Numbered from the stretch's first letter, positions 26,266 through 35,695 are shown. The stretch: DNA of 64,000 bases from an uncultured Porphyromonas sp. (GCA_900539155.1 UQBE01000005.1:1-64000), one strand, 5' to 3'. Translations and numbers: made by a program. Notes: generated by a model not told the origin, from the letters alone.

Positions 26266-26558
26266 AGCAGATTAAAGGCGGGATATGCCGAAAGCAAGGA
26301 GGTATCAGCCATACATAGAGCTATGTTTATTGGTTCGCCGTAATGCCTTTTTACGAGATCTTCGATGACGGCATTGGGGTGGAATGGGTCTGGGTATTCA
26401 AACTTCCACAAACCCTCCACTCCAAGTTCCCAACCTGTCCGCATTTTAATGCAAGACATGGTTGTCCCCATACGCATTTCCTGTTTAGCCGTGTGAAGTG
26501 CAGCCTTCAGAACTTCTGCGTTTTCTGTATTTGCGATGCCTTTTTCGCCAAGATACAT
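25926..26558 (-). CDS. HExxH (zincin-like) protein, possible polyvalent-protein domain
   Basis: The 210-residue protein contains LLHEVQHLIQEAEGFAKGGN, in which HEVQH (142-146) matches the HExxH zinc-metallopeptidase motif. GEVEAR (172-177) could supply the third ligand. The HExQH...EGFAKGGN block resembles domains found in large polyvalent proteins of phages and conjugative elements (family assignment from memory). It starts 4 bp after the helicase gene and precedes the DnaE-like gene. A half copy exists at 14855-15194. Proteolysis of a target protein is plausible but unproven. Confidence 0.75.
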   Translation of the reverse strand: MYLGEKGIANTENAEVLKAALHTAKQEMRMGTTMSCIKMRTGWELGVEGLWKFEYPDPFHPNAVIEDLVKRHYGEPINIALCMADTSLLSAYPAFNLLRLFSSYTSRGGTLGYFDPINYGMVVTIGTPNAPFDQQIEGVLLHEVQHLIQEAEGFAKGGNTSQGYSRYLRLAGEVEARNVVIRHSLSIENRRAKLRSDTQDVPDERQIIVR

Positions 26559-26562
26559 TTGT

Positions 26563-29500
26563 TTAATCCATTATTACGTCAGTCTCTCCGTCCAGGTATC
26601 TTCTCAAAGAGTGCACTAGATGCTCAAGACGGTTACTACAAGGGCAGTTGTTAAGGAACTCCATAACCTGTTCTCGTGGTGGAGACATGAAAAGAAATTC
26701 TTCTTTGAAGCGTTCTCTAATACTCGTAACAACATCGAGACGCTCCTTGCAACTTGCCTTGTATAATCTATCGTAACAAGCCAAACTAATCTTATCGGTC
26801 GGTTCAATCAGGGCATGGCGCAGTTCGTCCAATACGGCACGACGTAACGAACGTTCATTGTCGTCAAGATGAGAGCAAGAACGCCAGTTGAAATAGAGGC
26901 TTCTGGACTGCAATCTTGTTGCCATATCCTTCATACTGCATCCTTCCAACTTTAATGTGGCTTTGCAAAGAGTCACAAATGGAGAGTATGATTGTACGTC
27001 CAGACCTGCATCATCGTCATTTAGCATGGGTGGTGTGATATGTAGAAGAACCTCACGGTGCGAGGGCGGAAGCGGTTGTTCTGTCTCGTTTTGCCAGTCG
27101 AGAACAGGCCAAGCCATGTTCTCTTCATGAAGCGATTGCGATTCAAATTGTTTAAGTTCACCGATGGTAATCTGTTCGCGTGGTACGACAATCATCGCTT
27201 TATTCTTTACCCAAAAGGCAATGATGCTCTGCATAGTCTCACTCTCAAAACGCAGATTGTCCGTATGGTATCTCATACGAGTTTTGCGTTGCTTCGGGTT
27301 GTTTGAAGCTTTGTCACGTTCTGACCATTTGGAAGACACAGGCTCCGCTATGAATAAAGAGCGTATCGGAGCATAGAGTTGCTCAAAAGCCTTGGTACTT
27401 CTTTCATCCACACTGATACGAAATTTCAGTCCATCGTTTGATTTTTCGCGGATGGGCATAAGCAAGAATGTGACATCCAGACCAGTAACATAATATACCG
27501 AAGATGTTGAGTTTGCATAACGCAATCCATCAGCTAATGGCAGCGTCACATTTTTCAACACTTCACGCAGACGCGCCTCGTCGAGAGGCATCAGTAGGCC
27601 ATGAGCTACCGTCTTTTTTCTGGCCTTATCTGGGGCGAGTGTAAAAGTGATGAAACGAGGTTTTAAGTTGGCTATGGCTGGGTCGCTATAAGCTCCGAGT
27701 ATATTGCCTGTGACGATTTTGCGCTCTATAATCCGGTTGTTATATTTGGCTATTTCTTTGTCCCAAACCATTGCATCGAAGGGATATGGCTGTCCATATT
27801 TCATGATACCTTCCAGTTTGCCGTAGTTGCTGTTCTTTTCAGAATGCACCAGATTGATGGAGATTTCACGCATACCGGCAGACAGAGCAAACACCAACTC
27901 CACCTTGCCCGGAAGGAATTTCTTCTCAATGTCTTGGCCAAAGCGAATGTCTTTTAAGACACCAATGACATGATTGCATTCAAATTCCAGTTCAACACAG
28001 CCACTCATATCGTATGAAAAGCCCAGTTTAGCAGCCGAAAGAATGGTGCGCAGACGTTTACCTTCTTCGCTAATCTTCTTGAGGTTCTTGTCAAGGCGCT
28101 GCGTATGGGTCATCCATTCATTAGAATAGGATTTCAGACGGCGCAGTATTGTATTCTGCATATGCAAGCCCTTTACTTTTTCTTTTGCCATACCACACCA
28201 GGACTCATAGGGCTGTTGTGCTATGGCTATCAGTTCATCTACCAACTCGTCATTCGTGACATGTTTCTTCAGAGACTCACGAACATTCAGAGTTAGAATA
28301 TTCTGACGCTGTGCGATGCGCTCTCGCACTTTCTTGCGTTGCAGTCTGTAGTATGCATCCACCTCCTTCTGCAATACCCTGTTCTCTCTGAATGGTAGGC
28401 CATATTGTTGCTGGGCTTCTATTATGGCTTTTTGGAGAGATTTTGAATCATAGGGGAAAGTGCGATGGCGGCAGCGGTAGGTAGTGAGGTACGACCCTCC
28501 GCCTAATCGAGAGTCATCGAGCGCAGCCGTAAAGAACTCATCACGAACAAAAACAGCCTCAAAATCGCGATGCTCTCGTTCGAGATCCCATTGATTGATG
28601 CGGCGCAAGTCCGTTTCAAGTGTTTGGTAAGCAGTAAAGAGTTCGTCGATGGCATCCTGTTGTGCAGTAACGCTAAGCATGGCAAGGCGTGCCATCAGGC
28701 GGCTTGCAGTAAGAGAAGATGTTGGCTTCAGACCTAGCACAAAGGACAACTCCGTATGTGCTTCAAGAAACTCACGTGCCACCTGATTGCCGTATTTATT
28801 GCTCAAGTCAATAAAGTCGGCTTGCTTGCGATTCTGGTCCTGATTGGCCGCAGTATTTGCACTCAGTATTCGCAATTTGGCGCGAAGCATCATATTTAGC
28901 CTTTTCTCTGACGGGATGGAGGTGATGATATATTCGTAAAGGGGCGGTAAGTCCATGCGCTGTCCTGTGCGGTTGATACGTCCACGCTTTTGGAGGTCTA
29001 TATTTACATCCAGGTCTGTCTGCACAATGAGCATCTTGCGCTGACGCACTTGCGATTCGGGCACCTCTGCTGTGGCTATGGCATGGGCACTTGCTCCGAT
29101 AGCACCACATGCGTTGATAAGGATTACATCAAGTTTGTTGTTCTGAAAATCGTTAAAGATACGGTTACTGTGCACCTTACGTCGTGACACGATGGTAGCC
29201 GCACAGAAATCGTCCTCTCCGTCAGGCCATGTGTATTCCAACTGGTGGACACGGCCTGTACACTCTTCAAAGCGAATATGAATAAAACGCCCGTCTGGAG
29301 CCTCAAAGGTCTCCCTTGTTATCAATTGTCTCATGACATCAATGGGCGAAAGAGGTAGATGAAAGGTGTCTTCCTTAATGCCATGTTTGAGTAGTTCATA
29401 GAAAGTTTCCGCCTCAGCAATAGCAGTTGCGACTTCATCTGCTCCTGGTAAGTCCATATCAAAAGTGAGGTCGAACAGAGACCTATAGGAGTGGGTGTCT

Positions 29501-30957
29501 ATGACCGTCTTCTCCAATAAACGAAGCAATATAGCCGAAAAGTCGCCAGAGCAATTACCTTTCTCATCCTTCACCACATCCTGCAGCACGCATTCCAACG
29601 TATCGCTCATTCCGATAACCACGCTACGTCCCTGCCTAACCTCCCCAACAGCTGCGTCGGCGATAGTCTTGGCTTTCAAGGCAATCAATAGGATCTTGTT
29701 TACATAAAACAACTGTCCGCGTGTAGGATAACATCCCCAATCAGCTATGAGTTGGTAGAGCCTTCCAAGCGCAATAGCCTGATGAACCATTTGACTCAAT
29801 GTTACCAATTCGCGAAACCAATACATTACCCTGTCAAACAGCTCGGAGTGTACCACCAAATCGTCATCAAGATAGGTGTAAATAGGGTCAGGAATACCTT
29901 CGTTTGAATGTTCACGCCGTATCATCTGCCCTTCTGCAGCCAAGGTAGAAGATACAAATTCCTGCATGGGTACACCTCCGCTGGCAAAAGCAAGTTGAAG
30001 CGTTGCTTTTGTGGCCAAAGCACTCAAAGCAGTGCGCTGCATAAAGGTTATCAGGCATTCAGGACGTTTGGCAAATGTTGCTGAGAGGAAAACGCATTGG
30101 GCTTCAGCACTATTTTCCAGCACAGAGTTTATGCATTGGGTGATGACAGACACGTTGCCAGCCGAGACGCTACTGCTGCGGTGTGCTTCGTCAAAGATGA
30201 AAAGCAGACGATGCTTTTCGCAAAGCGCATTGAGGAAATCGAGTCGTGTCTTGTCTTTCTTGGCATCCTTTAGTTGAGAATAGGTCATCATCAAATACTC
30301 GTAGCAACCTTCAGGAATGTCTCTTTTGCTGTATATGATTTCCATCTCACGTTTCTTCAGCGATTTATATACAACCTCATATTGCTTTTGGTAGAGTGTC
30401 ATCAATCCGCTGTCATCAGCCTTCTCATCCTCACCGATTGTAGGAGACCAAATTTCGTCAGGCGCATCAGGCATTGACTCGGGTTCTATCACTTTGTCAA
30501 AATCTACAACCGAGACACCGCTATTCACGATCAACGGTCGTGCCTCTTGTATGCCCAACGCCTTGCAATCACGATACATGTCGCTAAAAAGCGTATAGCG
30601 GTCAGTGAAGAAAACGGGCAGATAGCCGGACAACATACCATAGCGGATCATAGCTGCAGCTTGTCGCCCTTTACCTATGCCAGTCTGGTCTCCAATGATA
30701 ACGGCCTGACTCCGCATTTCGATATTATAGATAGCCATGGCCACACTGTCTATCTGCTCCATAGCCAATGCTTGAAACAGTTCTTTTTGAGAAAAGTGAA
30801 GTCGTTTGGCCACAAATCCGCTAACATCCCCGCCAAGTGCATCTCGCAGTTTTTCAAGCGCATGTGTGGTGTCATTGGCCAACTGGCTTGGCACTAAAGT
30901 GCCAAGCTCTTGAGCACCAGCGGATATGCCTTTGTATTCTGTAGAAAGGGCCTCCAT
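26563..30957 (-). CDS. Strawberry-notch-type SF2 helicase, ~1,464 aa
   Basis: The helicase core has GDQTGIGKG (Walker A), DEAH about 165 residues later and LSATFAKRPE (motif III). A strawberry-notch C-terminal helicase domain carries IFNDFQNNKLDVILINACGA and LQKRGRINRTGQ (motif VI). The long C-terminal half (about residues 760-1460) has no domain I recognise. Bacterial members are found in phages and plasmids, often beside methyltransferases or polyvalent domains; here no methylase is present. Start: an in-frame TTG at 30981 is possible, but ATG at 30957, 2 nt after the stop of a tiny upstream frame, looks better. The DNA-translocase role is inferred. Confidence 0.85.
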   Translation of the reverse strand: MEALSTEYKGISAGAQELGTLVPSQLANDTTHALEKLRDALGGDVSGFVAKRLHFSQKELFQALAMEQIDSVAMAIYNIEMRSQAVIIGDQTGIGKGRQAAAMIRYGMLSGYLPVFFTDRYTLFSDMYRDCKALGIQEARPLIVNSGVSVVDFDKVIEPESMPDAPDEIWSPTIGEDEKADDSGLMTLYQKQYEVVYKSLKKREMEIIYSKRDIPEGCYEYLMMTYSQLKDAKKDKTRLDFLNALCEKHRLLFIFDEAHRSSSVSAGNVSVITQCINSVLENSAEAQCVFLSATFAKRPECLITFMQRTALSALATKATLQLAFASGGVPMQEFVSSTLAAEGQMIRREHSNEGIPDPIYTYLDDDLVVHSELFDRVMYWFRELVTLSQMVHQAIALGRLYQLIADWGCYPTRGQLFYVNKILLIALKAKTIADAAVGEVRQGRSVVIGMSDTLECVLQDVVKDEKGNCSGDFSAILLRLLEKTVIDTHSYRSLFDLTFDMDLPGADEVATAIAEAETFYELLKHGIKEDTFHLPLSPIDVMRQLITRETFEAPDGRFIHIRFEECTGRVHQLEYTWPDGEDDFCAATIVSRRKVHSNRIFNDFQNNKLDVILINACGAIGASAHAIATAEVPESQVRQRKMLIVQTDLDVNIDLQKRGRINRTGQRMDLPPLYEYIITSIPSEKRLNMMLRAKLRILSANTAANQDQNRKQADFIDLSNKYGNQVAREFLEAHTELSFVLGLKPTSSLTASRLMARLAMLSVTAQQDAIDELFTAYQTLETDLRRINQWDLEREHRDFEAVFVRDEFFTAALDDSRLGGGSYLTTYRCRHRTFPYDSKSLQKAIIEAQQQYGLPFRENRVLQKEVDAYYRLQRKKVRERIAQRQNILTLNVRESLKKHVTNDELVDELIAIAQQPYESWCGMAKEKVKGLHMQNTILRRLKSYSNEWMTHTQRLDKNLKKISEEGKRLRTILSAAKLGFSYDMSGCVELEFECNHVIGVLKDIRFGQDIEKKFLPGKVELVFALSAGMREISINLVHSEKNSNYGKLEGIMKYGQPYPFDAMVWDKEIAKYNNRIIERKIVTGNILGAYSDPAIANLKPRFITFTLAPDKARKKTVAHGLLMPLDEARLREVLKNVTLPLADGLRYANSTSSVYYVTGLDVTFLLMPIREKSNDGLKFRISVDERSTKAFEQLYAPIRSLFIAEPVSSKWSERDKASNNPKQRKTRMRYHTDNLRFESETMQSIIAFWVKNKAMIVVPREQITIGELKQFESQSLHEENMAWPVLDWQNETEQPLPPSHREVLLHITPPMLNDDDAGLDVQSYSPFVTLCKATLKLEGCSMKDMATRLQSRSLYFNWRSCSHLDDNERSLRRAVLDELRHALIEPTDKISLACYDRLYKASCKERLDVVTSIRERFKEEFLFMSPPREQVMEFLNNCPCSNRLEHLVHSLRRYLDGETDVIMD

Positions 30958-30958
30958 A

Positions 30959-31089
30959 CTATACTCTGGGTAAATTAGCAACAGATATTCTTACACGCAC
31001 AATATTTTCTGTCATTAGCGTGAAGCATCTGCTTTACCTGCTGTCGGAATGTTGTTGTCCTCCTGGCGTTTCTTGTCGAAATCACTCAT
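30959..31089 (-). other. Two tiny coupled reading frames between unknown gene and helicase
   Basis: ATG 31089 overlaps the stop of the upstream gene (ATGAGTGA) and opens 24 codons ending at 31015. ATG 31015 overlaps that stop (TAATG) and opens 18 codons ending at 30959, two bases before the helicase ATG. They may be leader peptides that couple translation, or the broken N-terminus of the helicase. Confidence 0.35.
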
Positions 31090-31915
31090 TGTCCTTGGTT
31101 ATGTCTTTGTATCGCCGACCGGCCTGGTCTGTTAGCCGTTGACAAACCAATTGAACATTCACATCAAAACTGTTGATGCGCAGGATGTCGGCCAGTGAAT
31201 AAGGGTTATGGGTATAGAGGGAATGGAATGCGTACCCAAAGCAGATATGCTTGAGGTCATCGCGATGCAGGCACTCGTCCCAACTGGTGCCATCGTCCAA
31301 ATCTGCGAAGTCAACGACAAGCAATTCCTCGTCCGTCATGTCTGGCGTGTTTCCCTCTTCGTGCCGCACACAGCAGTTGTCAATGTAGCCAAGAGCGCAA
31401 CGTCTCTTTTCTTCGTTGTTCCTGATGACATACAGCATATAGGCGAAGTCAGAGCCATAGTAAGCATCGTTTTCCAGATGCAGGACGGTCCCATAATCGC
31501 CCTCATTGCTATCGTATTCAACTCCTACAGTCAGTTTGCCCTCCACCTCATAGTCGTCATCGAAACTTTCGTCAACGCCATGGGCCAGTAAAGTGCGGTA
31601 CAATGCACAAATACGCCGGCACATATTCCTGCGCAAGTCCGTAAGGAGCGTGTTCACCTGCTCTATGCGTTCAATCTCGTCGGGAGCATAGGTAAACATC
31701 TTGTCCAATATCACAGTTCTCAGACCGATGTAGTTGTCTATTTCTTCTATGGCCTGTTGTGAAGGACGTTCAAGATAGAAACTCAATGGATCGTTCCCGA
31801 TGATACCCTTTATATCTTCTTCCACTGACAGCAATAACTCGCGCAAGGTTGCGACATCCTTGGCCGCTTTAATGCGCTCAATATTGACTGTGCTCTCTTT
31901 TCGTGTCATTGGCAT
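31082..31915 (-). CDS. Hypothetical protein, first gene of the helicase operon
   Basis: The protein has 277 residues if it starts at ATG 31915. I chose this over an upstream start at 32062 because a TACCTTTG promoter box lies at 31946-31939, which leaves only ATGs at 31915 or 31909. The sequence is acidic with an N-terminal helical region (AAKDVATLRELLLSVEED) and a mixed C-terminal half containing EGDYGTVLHLENDAYYGSDF. The family is not recognised. It heads the leftward operon containing the helicase, the HExxH protein and the DnaE-like protein. Confidence 0.75.
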   Translation of the reverse strand: MPMTRKESTVNIERIKAAKDVATLRELLLSVEEDIKGIIGNDPLSFYLERPSQQAIEEIDNYIGLRTVILDKMFTYAPDEIERIEQVNTLLTDLRRNMCRRICALYRTLLAHGVDESFDDDYEVEGKLTVGVEYDSNEGDYGTVLHLENDAYYGSDFAYMLYVIRNNEEKRRCALGYIDNCCVRHEEGNTPDMTDEELLVVDFADLDDGTSWDECLHRDDLKHICFGYAFHSLYTHNPYSLADILRINSFDVNVQLVCQRLTDQAGRRYKDITKDNE

Positions 31916-32151
31916 ATACCTGTCTGCGTTTGATAGGGCAAAGGTAGTATGGCACTTATGCCAAAACGTGGCAGTGCCAAACAAAAAACCGCGATTATCT
32001 CTTCCAAAGGTACAGAAACATTGGTCCCAATAATCACTTCGCGCCCGACAACAGTCTCCCAATCGGCATTATCCGAATGATATGCCGCTAGACATAGCTC
32101 CTTGGCATCCTCAATATAATACTCCACTGTCGGGGGAAAAGGGATTTCCAC
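31906..32151 (-). pseudogene. Possible gene fragment at island right edge
   Basis: An 81-codon frame starts inside the first CCACGTGG array and overlaps the promoter of the helicase operon. Its middle (VEYYIEDAKELCLAAYHSD, VGREVIIGTNVSVPLEEI) looks protein-like, so it may be the 3' remnant of a chromosomal gene cut by the repeat or the island. Alternatively it is chance. Confidence 0.25.
31939..31967 (-). promoter_or_regulatory. Promoter of the helicase operon
   Basis: TACCTTTG on the minus strand at 31946-31939, with TTTTGG around 31967-31962 as an imperfect upstream element. A second TACCTTTG at 32012-32005 lies farther upstream. Confidence 0.5.
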
Positions 32152-32345
32152 GTGGATATTTCGAAATCCCCACGTGGAGAATTTTTATTTTCCACGTGGG
32201 GAAGAAAAAATTCCTCGGAGGAATCAAATGAAACTTCGGAGGAAATGAATCACGCCCACGTGGAAAATAAAAAATATCCACGTGGAGATTTGAGATTTTC
32301 CACGTGGATATTCGAAAAAGGAGGGTAATTAGAGGTTAGAGGGCA
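32129..32345 (+). repeat. CCACGTGG 22-bp-phased array, copy A
   Basis: Palindromes CCACGTGG lie at 32148, 32170, 32192, 32256, 32278 and 32300, i.e. spacing 22-22-64-22-22. Two diverged units (CTCGGAGG at about 32214 and TTCGGAGG at about 32235) fill the 64-bp centre. Spacers are A/T-rich. The flanks GTCGGGG and GGAGGGTAATTAGA.GTTAGAGGGC are shared with copy B. It fills the gap between the helicase operon and cdaA. Confidence 0.93.
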
Positions 32346-32395
32346 GGGGCGATACCCGCGACGACTAGGAGGACTCTCGCCAAAGAATCGAGCGA

Positions 32396-33181
32396 CTACG
32401 CCCTAGCATAGATCGCATCTAGTCGCTGACGTAGCGTATCAATGTCGACATCGACGTCAATCTTACCGTCTTGCGCGAGGGAGATCTTGCCGCGCTCCTC
32501 GCTAATCACGATTACTAGGCAGTCGGTCGCTTGCGAAAGGCCCAAAGCACTGCGGTGACGTAGTCCTAAGTCTTTGGAGAGGTTGGGGTCGTTAGAGACG
32601 GGGAGGATGCAGCCTGCCGCACGGATGTCGCTATCGATGATGATCATGGCTCCGTCGTGGAGTGGGCTGTTCTTGAAAAATATGTTCTCAATCAGACGCG
32701 CGTTGACCTCCGCCCTGAAGACCTCTCCCGTATGGAGGTAGGTTGTCAGCTCCTGTGTCGCTTGGATAGCTATGAGCGCTCCCACTTTCTTACGCGCCAT
32801 ATTCATACAGGCTAATACGAGTGCGGCGACACAGCGCTGCTCTTCTTGAGCCGTCTCGACGTCACCTTTGAACATCTTACGCAGGAAGCGCCACCGATGG
32901 GTACTACCCAGAGTAATAAGAAAGCGCCGTATCTCCTCCTGGAAGATAATCACCAAGATGAGCATTCCTGTGCCAATGAGCTCGTCGAGGATGCCACCCA
33001 GCAGGAGCATCCCGGCCCACTTCGAGACGATGAGCCACACGAGGATAAAGGTTAAGACACCTAAGATAAGTGCCCTCGAGGCAGTCGCTCTCAATGTCTT
33101 GTAGACATAGTAGAAGAGCAGTGCCGAGAGGATGATGTCAAAGAGGTCGACAAGCGTGAAGGATAACCAGTCTAGCGTCAC
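32396..33181 (-). CDS. cdaA: Diadenylate cyclase CdaA
   Basis: The 261-residue protein has three N-terminal membrane helices (residues about 10-75) and a cytosolic DAC domain with LHDGAMII and RHRSALGLS, the two signature motifs for ATP binding and cyclisation. It makes the second messenger c-di-AMP, which controls osmolyte transport and envelope homeostasis. It follows folP by 28 bp in the same direction, an arrangement often seen in Bacteroidota. Confidence 0.95.
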   Translation of the reverse strand: MTLDWLSFTLVDLFDIILSALLFYYVYKTLRATASRALILGVLTFILVWLIVSKWAGMLLLGGILDELIGTGMLILVIIFQEEIRRFLITLGSTHRWRFLRKMFKGDVETAQEEQRCVAALVLACMNMARKKVGALIAIQATQELTTYLHTGEVFRAEVNARLIENIFFKNSPLHDGAMIIIDSDIRAAGCILPVSNDPNLSKDLGLRHRSALGLSQATDCLVIVISEERGKISLAQDGKIDVDVDIDTLRQRLDAIYARA

Positions 33182-33209
33182 AGTCCTAAGTCTTCTAAGC
33201 GTAAGAGAT

Positions 33210-34118
33210 TCAGTGAAGGTCCAGCGGTCTCTGCCAGTGAGTGTAGCGGCTCTCCCCAGCTGCGTCAGGGAGATGGCGACGTATCATATCGGTCATCTGG
33301 ATAGCCTCGACAGCCAGTCGCACATCGTGCGTACGGATGACCTGAGCTATGCCCTCCATCAAGGCGTAGGTGTGTAGCACATTGGTCGCATCGCCAGAGT
33401 GCATGGCGTCAGCACCGATGACCGTCTGCACCATCCTCTTGCGAGAGAAGCCAACCAGTACAGGCTCCGTGAAGTCCGCCAGAGCCGCCTTTTGGTGGGT
33501 CAGCAGACGGTAATGGTCATCCATGCTTTTACTAAAGCCATAGCCTGGGTCAAGGATGACATCTTTCACACCGCAACTGTGGAGCTGCTCCAGTCGGCTG
33601 CGGAAGTAGTCCGCGACGCACACCTCGACAGAGGGCTTGTAGTCCACCACTTGGTGCCTTCCCTCTACGCTATGCTCTAGATGCATCAGTATATAGGCGA
33701 CACCCAGCTCGCCCACGGTGCGGTACATCTCTGCGTCCGCCTGACCGCCCGAGATGTCATTGATAATCTCTACGGCGTACTCCTCGACGCACGCCCTTGC
33801 CACATCGGCACGGTAAGTGTCCACAGAAATCGGCAGGTCGGGCGCCTCGGCACGGATGATGGCTAGGGCTGCTCGTAGTCGCCGTAGCTCTTCCTCGGCA
33901 TCGACTACTAGCTCGCCCCCCGGACGTGTCGAGCAGGCGCCAATGTCGATGATGCGCCCACCCTCCTGGACAATCTCGTGGGTGCGCTCGGCAATCGCTG
34001 TAGCGGTCTGCTTGCGACTACCCGCATAGAAGGAGTCAGGCGTCACATTGAGGATGCCCATCACGACCGGCTCCGAGAGGTCGAAAGGGCGTCCGCCCAA
34101 GTTTAGTACATAGGACAT
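33210..34118 (-). CDS. folP: Dihydropteroate synthase
   Basis: The 302-residue protein has the DHPS signatures VMGILNVTPDSF (about 19-30), GGRIIDIGACSTRPG, VDTYRADVARAC, INDISGG, LDPGYGFSKS and GFSRKRM. It joins p-aminobenzoate to 6-hydroxymethyl-dihydropterin diphosphate in folate synthesis and is the target of sulfonamides. It is first in the folP-cdaA pair. Confidence 0.96.
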   Translation of the reverse strand: MSYVLNLGGRPFDLSEPVVMGILNVTPDSFYAGSRKQTATAIAERTHEIVQEGGRIIDIGACSTRPGGELVVDAEEELRRLRAALAIIRAEAPDLPISVDTYRADVARACVEEYAVEIINDISGGQADAEMYRTVGELGVAYILMHLEHSVEGRHQVVDYKPSVEVCVADYFRSRLEQLHSCGVKDVILDPGYGFSKSMDDHYRLLTHQKAALADFTEPVLVGFSRKRMVQTVIGADAMHSGDATNVLHTYALMEGIAQVIRTHDVRLAVEAIQMTDMIRRHLPDAAGESRYTHWQRPLDLH

Positions 34119-34148
34119 AAGTTTGTCGAGTCTTGTAGTCTTTGTGGT

Positions 34149-34200
34149 CGCTCCCCGTCACCTATTATATATAATGTATAGGAGTCGGTGACGAGGAGCG
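34149..34200. terminator. Bidirectional hairpin between CoA-transferase and folP
   Basis: CGCTCCCCGTCACC (34149-34162) pairs with GGTGACGAGGAGCG (34187-34200), with one mismatch and an AT-rich loop. It lies right after the CoA-transferase stop codon. Confidence 0.65.
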
Positions 34201-34213
34201 CTCATATTATTGA

Positions 34214-35695
34214 TTAAATCTGCGCTTGTCGCATATCCTTTGTCTCTGCGAAGGCTTTATGAAAGGCAAAAGCCTTCTCCAGACAGACAGGCGTCTGTCC
34301 TTCCGTCGCCTGTGCCAGATAGGCACGTAGCAGAGGTCGGTAGTCGGGATGGGCACAGTTCTCTATGATTCGCTCAGCGCGCTGTCGAGGAGAGAGACCT
34401 CTCAGGTCAGCGATGCCGAACTCTGTGATGAGAACCTTCACGGAGTGCTCCGTATGGTCCACGTGGCTGACCATCGGTACGATAGCACTGATGGCTCCCC
34501 CCTTAGCCGTAGAGGGCGTGGTGAAGATGGATATGTAGCCATTACGTGTGAAGTCGCCCGAGCCTCCGATACCGTTCATCATCTTCGTGCCGAGGACGTG
34601 CGTCGAGTTTATGTTACCATAGATATCCGCCTCTAGAGCCGTATTCATCGTGATGACCCCAAGACGGCGCACGATGCCAGGATTGTTGGAGTACTCCTCG
34701 GGGCGCAGGAGTAGCTTGTCCTTGAAGAAATCCCAATTGTTGTAGATGTCGAGGATGACCTCTCGGCTCACTGAGAGCGAGCATCCCGAGGCAAACTTGA
34801 CGCGTCCCTCCTTCATCAGCCCAATGACTGCATCCTGGATGACCTCTGTGTAAACATCAAATGGTGGGATGCTGGGGCTCTTCCCTACGGAGGCTAGGAC
34901 TGCGTTGGCTATGTTACCCACACCACTCTGTAGCGGGAGGAACTCACGAGAGATGCGTCCTGTGCGTATCTCCTCCTCGAGGAACTTAGCAACATTATCA
35001 CCGATCGCCCGCGTCACATCGTCGAGTGGGGCGAACCCTCCGTCATCGTTTGGTTCGCTCGTCTTGACGACCGCAACAACCTTCTTAGGGTCGAGCTGTA
35101 CATAGGGCTTGCCGACACGGTCAGAGGGCTTGTAGATAGGTAGCTCGCGACGTGCGGGCGGATCGAGCGGCTCAGCGATGTCGTGCAGCCCACGTATCTT
35201 AGCTGGGTGGCGATCATTGAGCTCTACAATGATGCGGTCTGCAAGCCGGCAGATGGTAGGTAGGATGCCGACGCCCGTCGTCGGGACCAGCTGACCATCT
35301 TCCGTCAGCTCGGCAGCCTCGACGATAGCTACGTCGAGCTTGCCAAAGAAGCCTGCGCGCATCTCCTGCGCTAGCTGCGAGAGGTGCATGTCGCAGTAGG
35401 CTACCTCGCCACTATTTATCTCGGCGCGAAGGTCTTTGTTCGACTGATAGGGCGCCCTAAACTTGACTGCGTGCGCCCTTGCCAGCGCACCATCTAGGCG
35501 GTCGCCCGTCGAGGCTCCTGTGAAGACACTGATGCGAAAGGGTCTCCCCGCCGCATGCTCCTCCTCGGCATAGTGTGCGATAGCTTGAGGGACCACCTTG
35601 GGGCAACCAGCCGGTGTGAAGCCACTGAAGCCCACCTGGTCACCATCGTGAACGAATCTCGCAGCCTCCTGGGCTGTCATGATTGGGTAAGACAT
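34214..35695 (-). CDS. Acetyl-CoA hydrolase / succinyl-CoA:acetate-type CoA-transferase
   Basis: The protein has 493 residues from ATG 35695 (MSYPIMTAQEAARFV). An upstream in-frame start at 35758 would begin close to the promoter and add unconserved residues. It has two Rossmann-like CoA-transferase domains, FSGFTPAGCPK near the N-terminus, VYTEVIQDA with the expected catalytic Glu, and GIGGSGDFTRNGYISIF. The family moves CoA between acetate, succinate, propionate or butyrate. In a fermentative anaerobe it would conserve thioester energy; the exact acid pair is not deducible. Confidence 0.9.
   Translation of the reverse strand: MSYPIMTAQEAARFVHDGDQVGFSGFTPAGCPKVVPQAIAHYAEEEHAAGRPFRISVFTGASTGDRLDGALARAHAVKFRAPYQSNKDLRAEINSGEVAYCDMHLSQLAQEMRAGFFGKLDVAIVEAAELTEDGQLVPTTGVGILPTICRLADRIIVELNDRHPAKIRGLHDIAEPLDPPARRELPIYKPSDRVGKPYVQLDPKKVVAVVKTSEPNDDGGFAPLDDVTRAIGDNVAKFLEEEIRTGRISREFLPLQSGVGNIANAVLASVGKSPSIPPFDVYTEVIQDAVIGLMKEGRVKFASGCSLSVSREVILDIYNNWDFFKDKLLLRPEEYSNNPGIVRRLGVITMNTALEADIYGNINSTHVLGTKMMNGIGGSGDFTRNGYISIFTTPSTAKGGAISAIVPMVSHVDHTEHSVKVLITEFGIADLRGLSPRQRAERIIENCAHPDYRPLLRAYLAQATEGQTPVCLEKAFAFHKAFAETKDMRQAQI

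Noticed and set aside
26563..30957. Helicase gene as part of a DISARM, BREX or type I/III restriction system
   Set aside because: No methyltransferase, PglX/PglZ, DrmB/C or Res/Mod gene is adjacent. The helicase is strawberry-notch-like rather than those families.
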